Assembly (NCBI RefSeq): GCF_918741285.1
Contig: NZ_CAKKNC010000002.1
Location: 62,001-126,000 of the forward strand
Reading direction: 5' to 3'
DNA length: 64,000 bases
Source: Sphingobium sp. CECT 9361
GTDB lineage: Bacteria; Pseudomonadota; Alphaproteobacteria; Sphingomonadales; Sphingomonadaceae
The notes under the pieces are model-generated. The model had not been told where the DNA came from. It saw nothing but the letters and a program-made list of their open reading frames with translations, and made no database searches. Positions 43,785 to 54,641 of the stretch are shown piece after piece (the first letter of the stretch is position 1; the number at the start of each line of letters is the position of its first letter). Made by a program: the position numbers and the translations under genes.

Positions 43785-44657
43785 ATGGACTGGGACGATC
43801 TTCGCACATTCCTCGCCATTGCCCGGCACGGGACACTGTCTGCTGCGGCACGTGCGCTCGGAGTGACGCAGCCGACGATGGGGCGCCGGCTCACTGCGAT
43901 GGAATCACGGACGGGTGCGCGGTTGCTGCAGCGCCTGCCCGGTGGCTATACGTTGACTCCCCTTGGGGAGACTGTGCTGGGCAACGCCGAACGCGTGGAA
44001 GCAGAGGTACTGGCCGCCGAACGCACCATCACCGGCAAGGATGTCGCGCTGGAAGGCCTGGTCAGGCTGACCACGGTCGACACGCTTGCAGCGCGGATCG
44101 TCACCCCGGCGCTCGTCGCCCTGCAAGCCAAGCATCCGGGTATCGTTGTCGAACTTGTTCCCGATACACGCTCCCTGAGTCTATCCAAGCGCGAGGCCGA
44201 TATCGCGCTGCGCATGTCACGCTTTGAGGGGCACGAGGTGGCGGCGCGCCGCGTCGGTGCGCTCGCCATGGGACTGTTTGCATCTCCGGACTGTGCCGAG
44301 CGCCTCGGGCAGGATCAACCCCGCCTCGTGACCGTACTCGACGATCAGTCGCACCTGCCGGAGGCCAAATGGCTGCGGGATACCTTTCCCGATGCGACGA
44401 TCGGCTTTTGCTCCAACAGCCGCGAGGTGCAGGTTCATGCAACTCTTGCCGGAGCCGGGGTTGCGGCGCTGGCCCGCTATCGCGCTGATGGGGAGGCGGG
44501 GCTTGTTCGCCTGTTCCCCGACAAGCCCGATCTAATTCGCGACATCTGGATCGGTGTCCATGTCGATATGCGCCACATGCCGAGAGTCCGAGCGGTGACC
44601 GATGCGGTGGTCGAAGCGCTGCGGAAAAACGCCGCGATTCTCAATCCGGGGCTCTGA
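43785..44657 (+). CDS. LysR-family transcriptional regulator
   Basis: 290 aa. N-terminal winged HTH (MDWDDLRTFLAIARHGTLSA and ARALGVTQPTMGRRLTAME) and a complete effector domain (EVAARRVGALAMGLFASPDC; HATLAGAGVAALARYRADGE). It diverges from doxX-ygiD-wrbA and probably activates that operon in response to quinone or aromatic stress. The effector is inferred only from the neighbours. Confidence 0.93.
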   Translation: MDWDDLRTFLAIARHGTLSAAARALGVTQPTMGRRLTAMESRTGARLLQRLPGGYTLTPLGETVLGNAERVEAEVLAAERTITGKDVALEGLVRLTTVDTLAARIVTPALVALQAKHPGIVVELVPDTRSLSLSKREADIALRMSRFEGHEVAARRVGALAMGLFASPDCAERLGQDQPRLVTVLDDQSHLPEAKWLRDTFPDATIGFCSNSREVQVHATLAGAGVAALARYRADGEAGLVRLFPDKPDLIRDIWIGVHVDMRHMPRVRAVTDAVVEALRKNAAILNPGL

Positions 44658-44835
44658 GCACCACGTGCAGGTCTCGCAAGACATGCTCAAACACCCAATG
44701 AACCAAGTTTCTTTCTCGTCCTGGCGTAATCAACCACCACCCGACCGCTGCTACCTAGAGAGCTACCTGGCGATCTGCGAGCGGAAATGCGGCCGCCCTC
44801 GCGGTCATCTAATATATTCAAATATATGGAGAATT
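44658..44835. other. Right end of the copper island (no gene)
   Basis: 178 bp between the LysR stop and the tRNA. It contains the second copy of the 23-bp end motif at 44746-44768 with CTACCTAGAGAGCTACCT, and an AT-rich dyad (ATATATTCAAATATAT, about 44811-44826) next to the tRNA. The equivalent left copy sits the same 85 bp from its repeat. The function is probably integrase arm binding, by analogy with att regions. Confidence 0.6.
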
Positions 44836-44911
<76 letters not shown>

Positions 44912-45036
44912 ACATTGCCTGGAAAGTCCGCCGCAGACCGGCGGTTCCGTTGGTCAGGGCGCGGCAATTACCATCATGGGCGGGGTTTGCAAGCATCAAA
45001 TCGCTATGGTCCGCACTTTTTGGAGATGCGCGCCTC

Positions 45037-46143
45037 TCAACCCCAGTTACTGCGGGTCTGGCGGCGCGAACGGTCGATCGCCATTATCATGCCGATGCAC
45101 AACATCACGGTCAGCATAGACGATCCGCCATAGGACATGAAGGGCAGGGGGATGCCCACGACCGGTGCCAATCCCATCACCATCATCAGGTTGATCGCGA
45201 GATAGAAGAATATCGTCGTCGTCAGGCCCGCCGCCGCCAGCCGCGCAAACTTGTCCTCCGTGCGCAGCGCCACGCGGATGCCCCAGCGGAACACGAGCAT
45301 GAACGCGGCGATCAGGCATATTCCGCCCACCAGGCCCCATTCCTCGGCCATGGTGGCAAAGACGAAGTCAGTATGGCCTTCGGGCAGGTAATCGAGATGG
45401 CTCTGTGTGCCGTTCAGGAAGCCTTTGCCGAAAATACCGCCCGATCCGATGGCGATCTTCGACTGGCTGATATGATAGCCCGCCCCGAGCGGATCGCTTT
45501 CTGGGTCCATGAAAATAAGGACGCGCTTCTGTTGATATTCATGCAGAAAGCTAAACGCGACTGGAATGATCGCTGCGCCCGCGATGCCCGTTCCAATGAA
45601 CAGGCGCAGCGGCAGTCCGGCAAGAAACATGACCGTTACACCACCCGCCAGAATCATCGTAGCGGTGCCCAAATCGGGCTGTACGAGCACCAACGCCCAT
45701 GGCAGGCCGATGAGCACCAGCGCAGGCCATATCGCGCTCCAGCGGCGCAATTCACCCACTGGAAGCCGCGCATAGAATTGCGCCACGGCCAGCACGATCA
45801 CCGGCTTCATGAATTCGGAAGGTTGCAACTGCATGAAGCCGAGATTGATCCACCGCTGGCTCCCCCCCGCGACACCGCCGATAAGCTCGACCAGCACCAG
45901 CGATACCAGGACGGCGATATAGGCCGGAAAGGCCAGCGTGCTCATAAGTTGCACGGGTATGCGAGCAATCGTCAGCGCCATTGCCATGAAGATTGCGAAG
46001 CGCACCGCCTGATTGATTGCCCAGGGCGTGATGCTGCCCCCGGCAGAGCTGTACAGAACGACGCAGCCGAAGAATGCGATGGCCGTCAGCAATCCGATGA
46101 CGCGCCATGGCAAGGCGGAGATGGGGGCGGGGACTATGCTCAA
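45037..46143 (-). CDS. rodA: RodA, peptidoglycan glycosyltransferase of the elongasome
   Basis: 368 aa, about ten membrane helices, SEDS family. Motifs: GGSQRWINLGFMQLQPSEFM, LVLVQPDLGTATMILAGGVT, GTQSHLDYLPEGHTDFVFAT and VVGIPLPFMSYGGSSMLTVM. It polymerises lipid II together with PBP2 (mrdA), whose stop it overlaps by 4 nt. Last gene of mreB-mreC-mreD-mrdA-rodA. Confidence 0.97.
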   Translation of the reverse strand: MSIVPAPISALPWRVIGLLTAIAFFGCVVLYSSAGGSITPWAINQAVRFAIFMAMALTIARIPVQLMSTLAFPAYIAVLVSLVLVELIGGVAGGSQRWINLGFMQLQPSEFMKPVIVLAVAQFYARLPVGELRRWSAIWPALVLIGLPWALVLVQPDLGTATMILAGGVTVMFLAGLPLRLFIGTGIAGAAIIPVAFSFLHEYQQKRVLIFMDPESDPLGAGYHISQSKIAIGSGGIFGKGFLNGTQSHLDYLPEGHTDFVFATMAEEWGLVGGICLIAAFMLVFRWGIRVALRTEDKFARLAAAGLTTTIFFYLAINLMMVMGLAPVVGIPLPFMSYGGSSMLTVMLCIGMIMAIDRSRRQTRSNWG

Positions 46144-48173
46144 TCGGGTTGCTCCGCTGCCGCATTATCGGTCTGCGCCATCACATTGGCCACGGTGGCG
46201 ACTGTCGCATTGGCCGCGTCCATTTCCTCGGGGGTCAACGTGGTTTCCAGCCCCTTCGACGCTCGGAAAGCCGCCATTTGCGCGGCCATGCGCTGTGTGG
46301 GGGTGCCGCCCCATTCCGCTTCGAGCGTTTCAAGCTTTTCCATCGCTTTCTTGGGATCGAACAGGAACGAGAGCGTGTCGCTGGCAATCGGCCCAGCATC
46401 CTGCGCGCGGATCAAATGCCCACCATGCTCTAGGATGCAGGCAACGGCGTAGCGGGGATTGTCATAGGGAGCAAAGCCCTGAAACAGCGAGTGGTCGCGC
46501 AATTTGAACGGCAGCGAAGCGTCCCTGCGGACACCGCCTGCACGCTCCGCCATGGTGATGCGCCTGACCTGCGCCGTGCCAGTCTTGCCGGCCAGCAGCA
46601 CGTCGGGCACCTGCATCCGCGCGGCGCCGCCTGTGCCGCCGCCGTTTACCACTGCGCTCATAGCTTCGTGGATGATCGTCAGATGATCGGGACGCACTTG
46701 AATGGAAGGAGCGTCGGGACGCTTTTTGTCCATGATGAAGTGCGGCGTCAGCATCTTGCCGGAGGCAAGGCGAGCGGCCATCACGGCCATCTGGATCGGG
46801 TTGATGAGCATGTACCCCTGCCCGATGGTCGCGTTGACCGTGTCGTATACCTGCCACTTTTCCTTATATTTCTTCAGCTTCCATGCTGGGTCTGGCACCG
46901 TGCCATAGCTTTGACTGGGGAAGGGCATTTCGAATTTCTGCCCCATGCCCAGCCGCCGCGCCATATCCGCGATCACATCCATGCCGACACGCTGCGCCAT
47001 TTGATAGAAATAGATGTCGCAGCTTTGGGCGATGGCGCGTTCCATGTTGACGCTGCCGTGGCCACGCCGCTTATGGCAGTGGAACAATGTGTTGCCGACC
47101 CGGATCGCGCCGGAACAATTCACGCTGTCATTGGGGCTGATGCCCGTTTCCAGCAGGGCGAGCGCCACCATCGGCTTTACTGTCGAACCGGGCGGATACA
47201 GTCCTTTCAGCGTCTTGTTGCGGAGCGGCACATGGTCGTCCTGCGACAGCATGTCCCATTCCAACTGGCTGATCCCGTCGGAAAAACTGTTGGGATCGAA
47301 GCTGGGCATGGATGCCATCGCCAGCACATCGCCATTTTTGCAGTCGATCACCACTACCGATCCGGACTGGGTGGCAAGACGACGCCCCGCATATTCCTGC
47401 AACCCGGCGTCGATCGTCAGTTGCACGGTGTGGCCGGGCTCATCAGGTCGCGTGGTCAGTTCGCGCACCACCTTGCCGCGCGCCGTTACTTCGACACGCT
47501 TTGCGCCGGGCTTGCCGGTCAGTTGCCGGTCGAAGGATTTCTCCAGTCCGTCCTTGCCCAACTTATAGCCGGGCGTGATGAGTAGCGGATTCTTGTTTTC
47601 CTCATAATCCTTGGCCGAGGCAGTGCCGACATAGCCCAACAGATGCCCCACGGTCGCGCCGCCCGGATAGAAGCGCGAGAAGCCCTGCGTGGGCGCTACA
47701 CCGGGCATCTCCGGCAAGCGCACGCTGATAGCCGCGAACTGGTCGTAGGTCAGGCTTTCGGCAACCTGCACAGGCTGAAACCCATGCGCTTTGCCAAGGT
47801 CGCCTTCGATCCGCTCGACTTCGTCGGCGGGCAGGTCGAGCAGGCGCGCCAGCGTCGCGACGGTGCCCCTGGGGTCACGCAGCCGGTCGGGAATGATATC
47901 GACACGGAAATCGGTGCGATTATTGGCCAGCGGGCGGCCATGCCGGTCGATGATCCAGCCCCGGCGCGGCGGAATCAGCGTCAGGTTGACGCGATTGCTC
48001 TCTGACAGAAGCTGATATTTCTCGTTCTCGGCAACGCTGATCCACGCCATCCGGGTGGCCAGCAACAGGCCTATACCGCCCTGTATGCCCCCCAGCACCA
48101 TCGCGCGGCGCGTGAACGAAAAGGACTGGCTGGCTTCGGTAACGGTCTTGCGGGTCGGCTTTTGAAACTTCAT
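46140..48173 (-). CDS. mrdA: Penicillin-binding protein 2 (elongasome transpeptidase)
   Basis: 677 aa from the ATG at 48173, which overlaps the mreD stop (ATGA). One N-terminal membrane helix (RRAMVLGGIQGGIGLLLATR), then the pedestal domain (NLTLIPPRRGWIIDRHGRPL) and the transpeptidase with active-site STVK (LYPPGSTVKPMVALAL), SCD (IAQSCDIYFYQMAQ) and KTG (LLAGKTGTAQVRR). It cross-links lateral-wall peptidoglycan with RodA. The start is supported by the 4-nt overlap; a long upstream extension is in the mreD shadow. Confidence 0.96.
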   Translation of the reverse strand: MKFQKPTRKTVTEASQSFSFTRRAMVLGGIQGGIGLLLATRMAWISVAENEKYQLLSESNRVNLTLIPPRRGWIIDRHGRPLANNRTDFRVDIIPDRLRDPRGTVATLARLLDLPADEVERIEGDLGKAHGFQPVQVAESLTYDQFAAISVRLPEMPGVAPTQGFSRFYPGGATVGHLLGYVGTASAKDYEENKNPLLITPGYKLGKDGLEKSFDRQLTGKPGAKRVEVTARGKVVRELTTRPDEPGHTVQLTIDAGLQEYAGRRLATQSGSVVVIDCKNGDVLAMASMPSFDPNSFSDGISQLEWDMLSQDDHVPLRNKTLKGLYPPGSTVKPMVALALLETGISPNDSVNCSGAIRVGNTLFHCHKRRGHGSVNMERAIAQSCDIYFYQMAQRVGMDVIADMARRLGMGQKFEMPFPSQSYGTVPDPAWKLKKYKEKWQVYDTVNATIGQGYMLINPIQMAVMAARLASGKMLTPHFIMDKKRPDAPSIQVRPDHLTIIHEAMSAVVNGGGTGGAARMQVPDVLLAGKTGTAQVRRITMAERAGGVRRDASLPFKLRDHSLFQGFAPYDNPRYAVACILEHGGHLIRAQDAGPIASDTLSFLFDPKKAMEKLETLEAEWGGTPTQRMAAQMAAFRASKGLETTLTPEEMDAANATVATVANVMAQTDNAAAEQPD

Positions 48174-48682
48174 GCCATGATGCGCCAGCGGTCGAGCCAC
48201 GCGCATTGTCGCGCGACGAAGGGATACAGAAGGACGGACCACAGGATTTGCGGCGCAACCAGCGCAATGGTGCCGCCACCGCCAGTCAGCCGCGCGAACC
48301 ATAAGCCGCCGCTGATGCAGAAAATAACCGCAATTCCTGCAATTAGCCAGTCCTGCCAGTAATCGCGCCAGATAAGCCGGCGTTCGGAAAAATCGATGGC
48401 GATCATCGTCAGCGTCCACAGGCACATTGCGCTGCCCAGCGGCTGCCCGCTCATCATGTCATCGAAGAAACCGAGGGGGAGGGCGATCCACGCAGGCCAC
48501 AGCTCCGGCCGCAACAACCGCCATGACAGCAGCAACAGCAAGCCGACAGGCGGCAGCACCGGCGACTGTGCAATGATCGGCAGCGCCGTCAGCATGGACC
48601 CCAGCATGACCGTGATGAGCGGCGTCGCCTTCAACCGGAAGCGTGATGGGTTCCCGCCCAGCCGCGGTCCCTCGGGGATCAT
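48170..48682 (-). CDS. mreD: MreD, rod-shape-determining membrane protein
   Basis: 170 aa with about five hydrophobic segments (LLLLLSWRLLRPELWPAWIA; LIAGIAVIFCISGGLWFARL) and the conserved PLGFFDDMMSGQPLGSAM. It overlaps mreC by 4 nt. MreD joins MreC and the elongasome in the inner membrane. Divergent in sequence but unambiguous by position. Confidence 0.9.
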   Translation of the reverse strand: MIPEGPRLGGNPSRFRLKATPLITVMLGSMLTALPIIAQSPVLPPVGLLLLLSWRLLRPELWPAWIALPLGFFDDMMSGQPLGSAMCLWTLTMIAIDFSERRLIWRDYWQDWLIAGIAVIFCISGGLWFARLTGGGGTIALVAPQILWSVLLYPFVARQCAWLDRWRIMA

Positions 48683-49587
48683 GGCGCTACCGGGGCGGCA
48701 GGTGCGGCCTCATCCGCCGGGGCTGGAGCAGCCGGCCGCGTCACCGTCGCTTCGAAGGGGCGCTGCACGATGACAGCCTCGACGCGCGCAGGGTTGGCCA
48801 GCGGCGCGGCAATGGACTTGTCGCCTTCCACCCGCACGATGATCGCGACCGGAATATTGGGGCGATACAATCCACCCGTGCCGGACGTCACCATGATGTC
48901 ACCTGGTTTGAACGGGTTGTTCCCGGCATTGAGCGAGCGGATCTCCAGCGATCCATCGTCCAAACCTGTGCAGATCGCCGCAATATTGTCCTTCGCCCGC
49001 CGCACCGGCACGATGCTCTGGCTGTCGGTCAGCAACAGCACCTCGGCAGTGTTCGGCCCAGCCGTCTGGATACGCCCGATCAGCCCTTCGGGCGCACGCA
49101 CCGGCATCCCGGCATAGGCACCTTGCGATTTGCCGGCATTCAGCCGCGCCATCCGTCGCGAACTGCTGGACGAGGAACTGATGAGACGCGCGGCAACGAC
49201 TTCGCCGTCCTCGTCCTCCACCAGCTTGAGCAACTTTTTGAGGCGCAGGTTCTCTTGCTCGATGGCCGCTGCTTCGATCAGACGCGTGCGATTGGCATCG
49301 ACTTGCCGCCGCAAACCGACATTCTGCGATCCTGCACGGAAATAGGCGACGATCTGTTCGTCCACGGTGCCCACTCCGCTGACCAACTGACGCATCGTGG
49401 CAGAAATGGGTCGGGTGATTTCGCCCGCAGTGGACCGGATCGCGGCAAACCCCGTCGGGTCGAACATGGCAACGACGATCAGCAACAGGCCGACCGCTGC
49501 CCCCGACACCGCTACGACATAGCCGGCGAACAAGCCATATTGCGCTTTCCGGTCATAGCCGGGGCGCCGGCTGGGTGGCCGCGCCAT
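48679..49587 (-). CDS. mreC: MreC, rod-shape-determining scaffold protein
   Basis: 302 aa. A short cytoplasmic start, one membrane helix (YVVAVSGAAVGLLLIVVAMF), a coiled coil (RLIEAAAIEQENLRLKKLLK) and a beta-domain with MPVRAPEGLIGRIQTAGPNT and GDIMVTSGTGGLYRPNIPVA. The Ala/Pro-rich C-terminus is common in alphaproteobacteria. It links MreB inside to PBP2 outside. 15 bp from mreB. Confidence 0.95.
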   Translation of the reverse strand: MARPPSRRPGYDRKAQYGLFAGYVVAVSGAAVGLLLIVVAMFDPTGFAAIRSTAGEITRPISATMRQLVSGVGTVDEQIVAYFRAGSQNVGLRRQVDANRTRLIEAAAIEQENLRLKKLLKLVEDEDGEVVAARLISSSSSSSRRMARLNAGKSQGAYAGMPVRAPEGLIGRIQTAGPNTAEVLLLTDSQSIVPVRRAKDNIAAICTGLDDGSLEIRSLNAGNNPFKPGDIMVTSGTGGLYRPNIPVAIIVRVEGDKSIAAPLANPARVEAVIVQRPFEATVTRPAAPAPADEAAPAAPVAP

Positions 49588-49602
49588 CGCTCAATTCTCC
49601 AA

Positions 49603-50784
<1,182 letters not shown>

Positions 50785-50798
50785 CTACTCACTAACCA

Positions 50799-52580
50799 AT
50801 GTCAATACGCCGCCTCCCCGAACATCTGGTCAATCGCATCGCTGCGGGCGAAGTCGTCGAAAGACCGGCGAGCGCGCTCAAGGAACTGGTGGAGAACGCC
50901 GTCGATGCCGGATCACGCCGCATTCACATACGCTTGGCGGCTGGCGGTCTGGACCGGATCGAGGTGCTGGACGACGGATGCGGCATGTCGCGCGACGATA
51001 TGGCCCTCGCGCTGGAGCGTCACGCCACGTCGAAGCTGCCGGATGACGCGATAGAGAACGTCGCAACGCTCGGTTTTCGCGGCGAAGCGTTGCCCTCTAT
51101 TGCCAGCGTAGCGACCGTCACCATCGAAAGCCGCACCCGAAAAGGCGACGGCTGGCAACGGATCATCGACAATGGCGCGCTACAGTCGGAAGGCCCGGCG
51201 GCGATTCCCCCCGGCACCCGGATTCGTGTCGAGCAGCTTTTCGGGAAGGTGCCTGCCCGCCGCAAGTTCCTGCGCTCGGCGCGGTCGGAATATGCCGCCT
51301 GCCTCGATGTGATCCGCCGCCTCGCCATGGCGCGGCCCGACATTGCCTTCACGCTGGAGCATGACGGACGCCGCGCCATATCCGTGCAGGAAGACGAAAG
51401 CCGCGAGGATCGCGTCGCCGCGCTCACCGACCGCGCCCTTGCCGACAATCACGTCGTCATCGCGCTGGAGCGGGAAGGGATCAGGCTCGCGGGCGTAGCC
51501 GGGTTGCCGACTTATCATCGCGGCGTGGCCGATCATCAGTTCCTCTTCGTCAACGGCCGCCCCGTGCGCGACCGCTTGCTGGTCGGCGCTGTGCGCGGCG
51601 CTTATGCCGATCTGCTTGCGCGAGACAGGCATCCCGTGGTCGCCCTGTTTCTGGATCTGCCGCCGGGCGAAGTCGACGTGAACGTCCACCCCGCCAAGAC
51701 CGAAGTGCGCTTTCGCGAGCCCGCGATGATCCGCGGCATGATCGTCAGCGGCCTCAAGCGCGCGCTCGATGAAGCGGGCTTCCGCTCGGTCCAGCGCGCC
51801 GACCCTTCTGCCTTCGCCGCGTGGCAGCAGGAACCGGTCTCGCCCACGCCCATCGGCGCAATGCCGATCTTCGAGGCGGCAGGCGATCTGCCGCCCACCA
51901 CCTACGCACCCAGTCTGGGCGACCGCCGCGCGTCCTTCCTCACCCCGCCGCCCATGGCCCGCGCCGAACCGGCGGCGCAGGCACCGCCCCAAGTGCACAG
52001 CTTCCCGCTGGGCGTCGCGCGTGGCCAAGTCGCGAAAACCTATATCGTCGCTGAAGCCGAAGACGGCCTCGTCATCGTCGATCAGCACGCCGCCCACGAA
52101 CGCCTCGTGCTGGAACGGATGCGCCGCGCACTGGACGGGGCCGGGGTCGCGTCGCAGGCTCTTCTCCTGCCCGAAGTCGTCGAACTGGACGAACCTGCCT
52201 GCGACCGGCTGGAAGCGCGCATCGCGGAACTCTCCGAATTTGGCCTGGACCTCGAACGCTTCGGCCCCTCCGCCATGCTCGTCCGCTCGACACCTGCGAT
52301 GCTGGGGGCAGGGGACGTGCACGGCCTCGTCACCGATCTGGCCGACGACCTCGCCGCCTATGACAGCGCCTTGTCGCTCAAGGCCCGCCTCGATCTCGTC
52401 GCCGCGACCATGGCCTGCCACGGATCGGTGCGGGCAGGGCGGGTGCTCTCCGTCGCGGAAATGAACGCGCTCCTCCGCGAAATGGAAATCACCCCCCATA
52501 GCGGCCAATGCAACCACGGCCGCCCGACCTGGGTGAAACTGGGGCATGGCGATATCGAGAAGCTGTTCGGGCGGAAGTGA
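50799..52580 (+). CDS. mutL: MutL, DNA mismatch repair protein
   Basis: 593 aa. GHKL ATPase motifs NRIAAGEVVERPASALKELV with ENAVDAGS, DDGCGMSRDDM, GFRGEALPSI; then the transducer domain. The C-terminal domain has the endonuclease signature DQHAAHERLVLE (DQHA-x2-E-x4-E) and CNHGRPTW, so this MutL should nick DNA, as in bacteria without MutH. It diverges from mreB. Confidence 0.97.
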   Translation: MSIRRLPEHLVNRIAAGEVVERPASALKELVENAVDAGSRRIHIRLAAGGLDRIEVLDDGCGMSRDDMALALERHATSKLPDDAIENVATLGFRGEALPSIASVATVTIESRTRKGDGWQRIIDNGALQSEGPAAIPPGTRIRVEQLFGKVPARRKFLRSARSEYAACLDVIRRLAMARPDIAFTLEHDGRRAISVQEDESREDRVAALTDRALADNHVVIALEREGIRLAGVAGLPTYHRGVADHQFLFVNGRPVRDRLLVGAVRGAYADLLARDRHPVVALFLDLPPGEVDVNVHPAKTEVRFREPAMIRGMIVSGLKRALDEAGFRSVQRADPSAFAAWQQEPVSPTPIGAMPIFEAAGDLPPTTYAPSLGDRRASFLTPPPMARAEPAAQAPPQVHSFPLGVARGQVAKTYIVAEAEDGLVIVDQHAAHERLVLERMRRALDGAGVASQALLLPEVVELDEPACDRLEARIAELSEFGLDLERFGPSAMLVRSTPAMLGAGDVHGLVTDLADDLAAYDSALSLKARLDLVAATMACHGSVRAGRVLSVAEMNALLREMEITPHSGQCNHGRPTWVKLGHGDIEKLFGRK

Positions 52581-53093
52581 TTGGGCAGAATCCTACCATC
52601 GGCCCTTCAGCACCGACACTTTAGCTAACGCGGGGGGCTCATCCCGTGGGGGAATTAGGCTTTAGCAAAGCGCCAATCTCCGCCGTCGTGCGCCTCTGTC
52701 AGAGATGCCAGCATTCGCTGGCATGAGGAGATTGCCGCGTCCTTATAGGCCTGGAGGACATGCTTCCCTTCGCGGGCTGCCCGTTCGCGACAAATCCAGA
52801 GCCGATCCTAAAGTGATGCCCATTTTGTTGGCCGCGGATTAACGGGAAATGCGGATGATTTTGGGTTCCCCTCAATCCCGGGATCGGTGAGGTTCGATGC
52901 GGGGGAACGTCGTATCCCCGTCTATAGTTGGCAGGTAGCAATCCGGATCATTATCGCTCGCAGCGGCGAAGCTATCGGGGAGCCTACTGGTTACCCTTTT
53001 TATGCCCGAATTCTGGCCGAGCACCCAGTAAAACTGAACCGCCGCTGACCGATCGCACAAGGCCTCCTCCGGCCCGCAGAATTCGGAGAATCC
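52581..53093. other. 513-bp stretch without a supported gene
   Basis: Between mutL and the hydrolase gene. A short open minus-strand stretch of about 50 codons at about 52660-52805 (reading WICRERAAREGKHVLQAYKD) has protein-like composition but begins right after a stop and matches no family I know, so it may be a gene remnant. Small inverted repeats are present (for example GCCAGCATTCGCTGGC near 52708, and GGGGAACG/CGTATCCCC near 52902). No RNA gene is recognised. Confidence 0.45.
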
Positions 53094-54641
53094 TCAATGA
53101 TGGGGCAAAGGAACATCGCGTGCAAAGTCCAGGGGAGATGCAACAGGTTTCAGTCCGGCTGCATCCTCCTCCAGCAGATAGCCTTCTGCCACCGACTGAC
53201 GTTTCGCTTCTTCAAACTGGCGCGCATAATTATCGTAGCTGCCGTATAGTTGGCGCAAGCGCACGGCGGAATAAGGCCTTTTGCTGTCGTAGATGACACC
53301 GCAGCCTGTTTCATAATCGGTCCAGTATTCAGCGGCAGGAACTTGTATCCACGGCGGACGCACACCACCGTCGATGTTCCCGGTCCTCGTATCACGTTGA
53401 ACGCCTTTATTCAGGCGCTGAACCCGATTGGCTTTGGGCATGGGGACGTTAAGGCGGACCGCGCGATCCATGGCATCCAGAATGGCCGAAAAGGGCAGTT
53501 CAGACGGCTCGTCATAAATGAACTGGCATCGCGGATCGTCCGGTTTGCCGGCTTCATTAGGCCACGCCTCGATCTCACCTGTACCCAGGTCGGCTTCGCG
53601 AAGGTGCGGCGTGCCCATAACCTCATAATAACGCAGGAGCGGCCTGTCGGTATCGCTTGGGAGAGTGATGCCTTCAATGGCGTCGTGCAACGTCTCGGAC
53701 TGGCTGTACACCGTAACGAAAGGGGCATCGTCCGGCATATGCGCAGGAACCCTGATCGGGTCTCCCGCTACCTCGCCATAAGCTAGCTTTCCCGTCATAT
53801 AGGCGTCGATCAAGGGTCTGCCATCGGGCATTCGCCACTGCTGGTGGCGCCCCTGGTCAAGATAATCGAGCCAGACCTGCGCGGTGACCGCCGAACTGTT
53901 CACATAGACGCGCTGGACCCGTAGTCCTCTGGCAGGTCCGTCGGGCAGATTGGATTTAAGCACCAGCGCCAGTTGCGCCCCAATCGCTTGCGACTGCGGC
54001 GCGAACGGGTCTGGCGCGCCGCCGCGTTGAAAGCGTTTCGCGTCGTAATAGCTGCCGAGCGGCGCATAGCGCGCATAGTCGAACCGGCGCATAAAATCGA
54101 AATTTACGATTCCGCCGTATTGGCGAATACTATCCTCTTGTTGCTTGGGATTGACGGGTGTTGGCGGAAATTTGGGGTCATCGGCTAGGCCGTTGATATT
54201 AAGCGTGTAGCCCACGAAGGCGTAGCCCCGGCGCAGCAGATAGTCCCGCGTGAGAATCCATCCTGCGGCGCGCTCGCCGAACCAACTAAACGGCTCGATT
54301 ATAACCGTGCCATTGAAACGTGTCGCATCCTTAGGTTTGCGAATTAAAAACCGCGTCACGTAAGGGGCATCGACCACAATAGTCCCCTCCGCATTGATCG
54401 CTGGCGCAAGCCCGGAAAGATAATATTCCTCTTCAACATAATGGGCGTCTTCAAGATTAGCGTGCTCGGTGCCGGTGCGGAGTGCGGACGACAGCGGCAA
54501 CAGGCCGCTTTGCGGCACCAAAGAGATATTGGGCATCCGCGGCGTTTCGGCGCATGCCGGGTAAACGATCCCCATTCCCATGACGACCATAACGAAATGG
54601 CAGCGCGTCTGCCGGCCAACCTTCCAATGGCACCTGCTCAT
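53094..54641 (-). CDS. Exported alpha/beta-hydrolase domain protein
   Basis: 515 aa. N-terminal signal peptide (CHFVMVVMGMGIVYPACA), then a large alpha/beta-hydrolase-like domain (GTVIIEPFSWFGERAAGWIL; LLRRGYAFVGYTLNINGLAD; RLQRVYVNSSAVTAQVWLDY region with a candidate Ser). The C-terminus is DGGVRPPWIQVPAAEYWTDY, typical of large exported 'alpha/beta hydrolase domain-containing' proteins (Abhydrolase_10 type). The canonical GxSxG is not obvious. The substrate is unknown; the neighbouring TonB receptor suggests uptake and processing of a hydrophobic compound. Confidence 0.7.
   Translation of the reverse strand: MSRCHWKVGRQTRCHFVMVVMGMGIVYPACAETPRMPNISLVPQSGLLPLSSALRTGTEHANLEDAHYVEEEYYLSGLAPAINAEGTIVVDAPYVTRFLIRKPKDATRFNGTVIIEPFSWFGERAAGWILTRDYLLRRGYAFVGYTLNINGLADDPKFPPTPVNPKQQEDSIRQYGGIVNFDFMRRFDYARYAPLGSYYDAKRFQRGGAPDPFAPQSQAIGAQLALVLKSNLPDGPARGLRVQRVYVNSSAVTAQVWLDYLDQGRHQQWRMPDGRPLIDAYMTGKLAYGEVAGDPIRVPAHMPDDAPFVTVYSQSETLHDAIEGITLPSDTDRPLLRYYEVMGTPHLREADLGTGEIEAWPNEAGKPDDPRCQFIYDEPSELPFSAILDAMDRAVRLNVPMPKANRVQRLNKGVQRDTRTGNIDGGVRPPWIQVPAAEYWTDYETGCGVIYDSKRPYSAVRLRQLYGSYDNYARQFEEAKRQSVAEGYLLEEDAAGLKPVASPLDFARDVPLPHH

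Noticed and set aside
51180-52547. Minus-strand open frame of 455 codons opposite mutL
   Set aside because: Antisense shadow of an intact, full-motif MutL.
52872-53060. Short open frames in the mutL-hydrolase gap
   Set aside because: No ribosome site, no family-like sequence and poor codon pattern; treated as gene-free.
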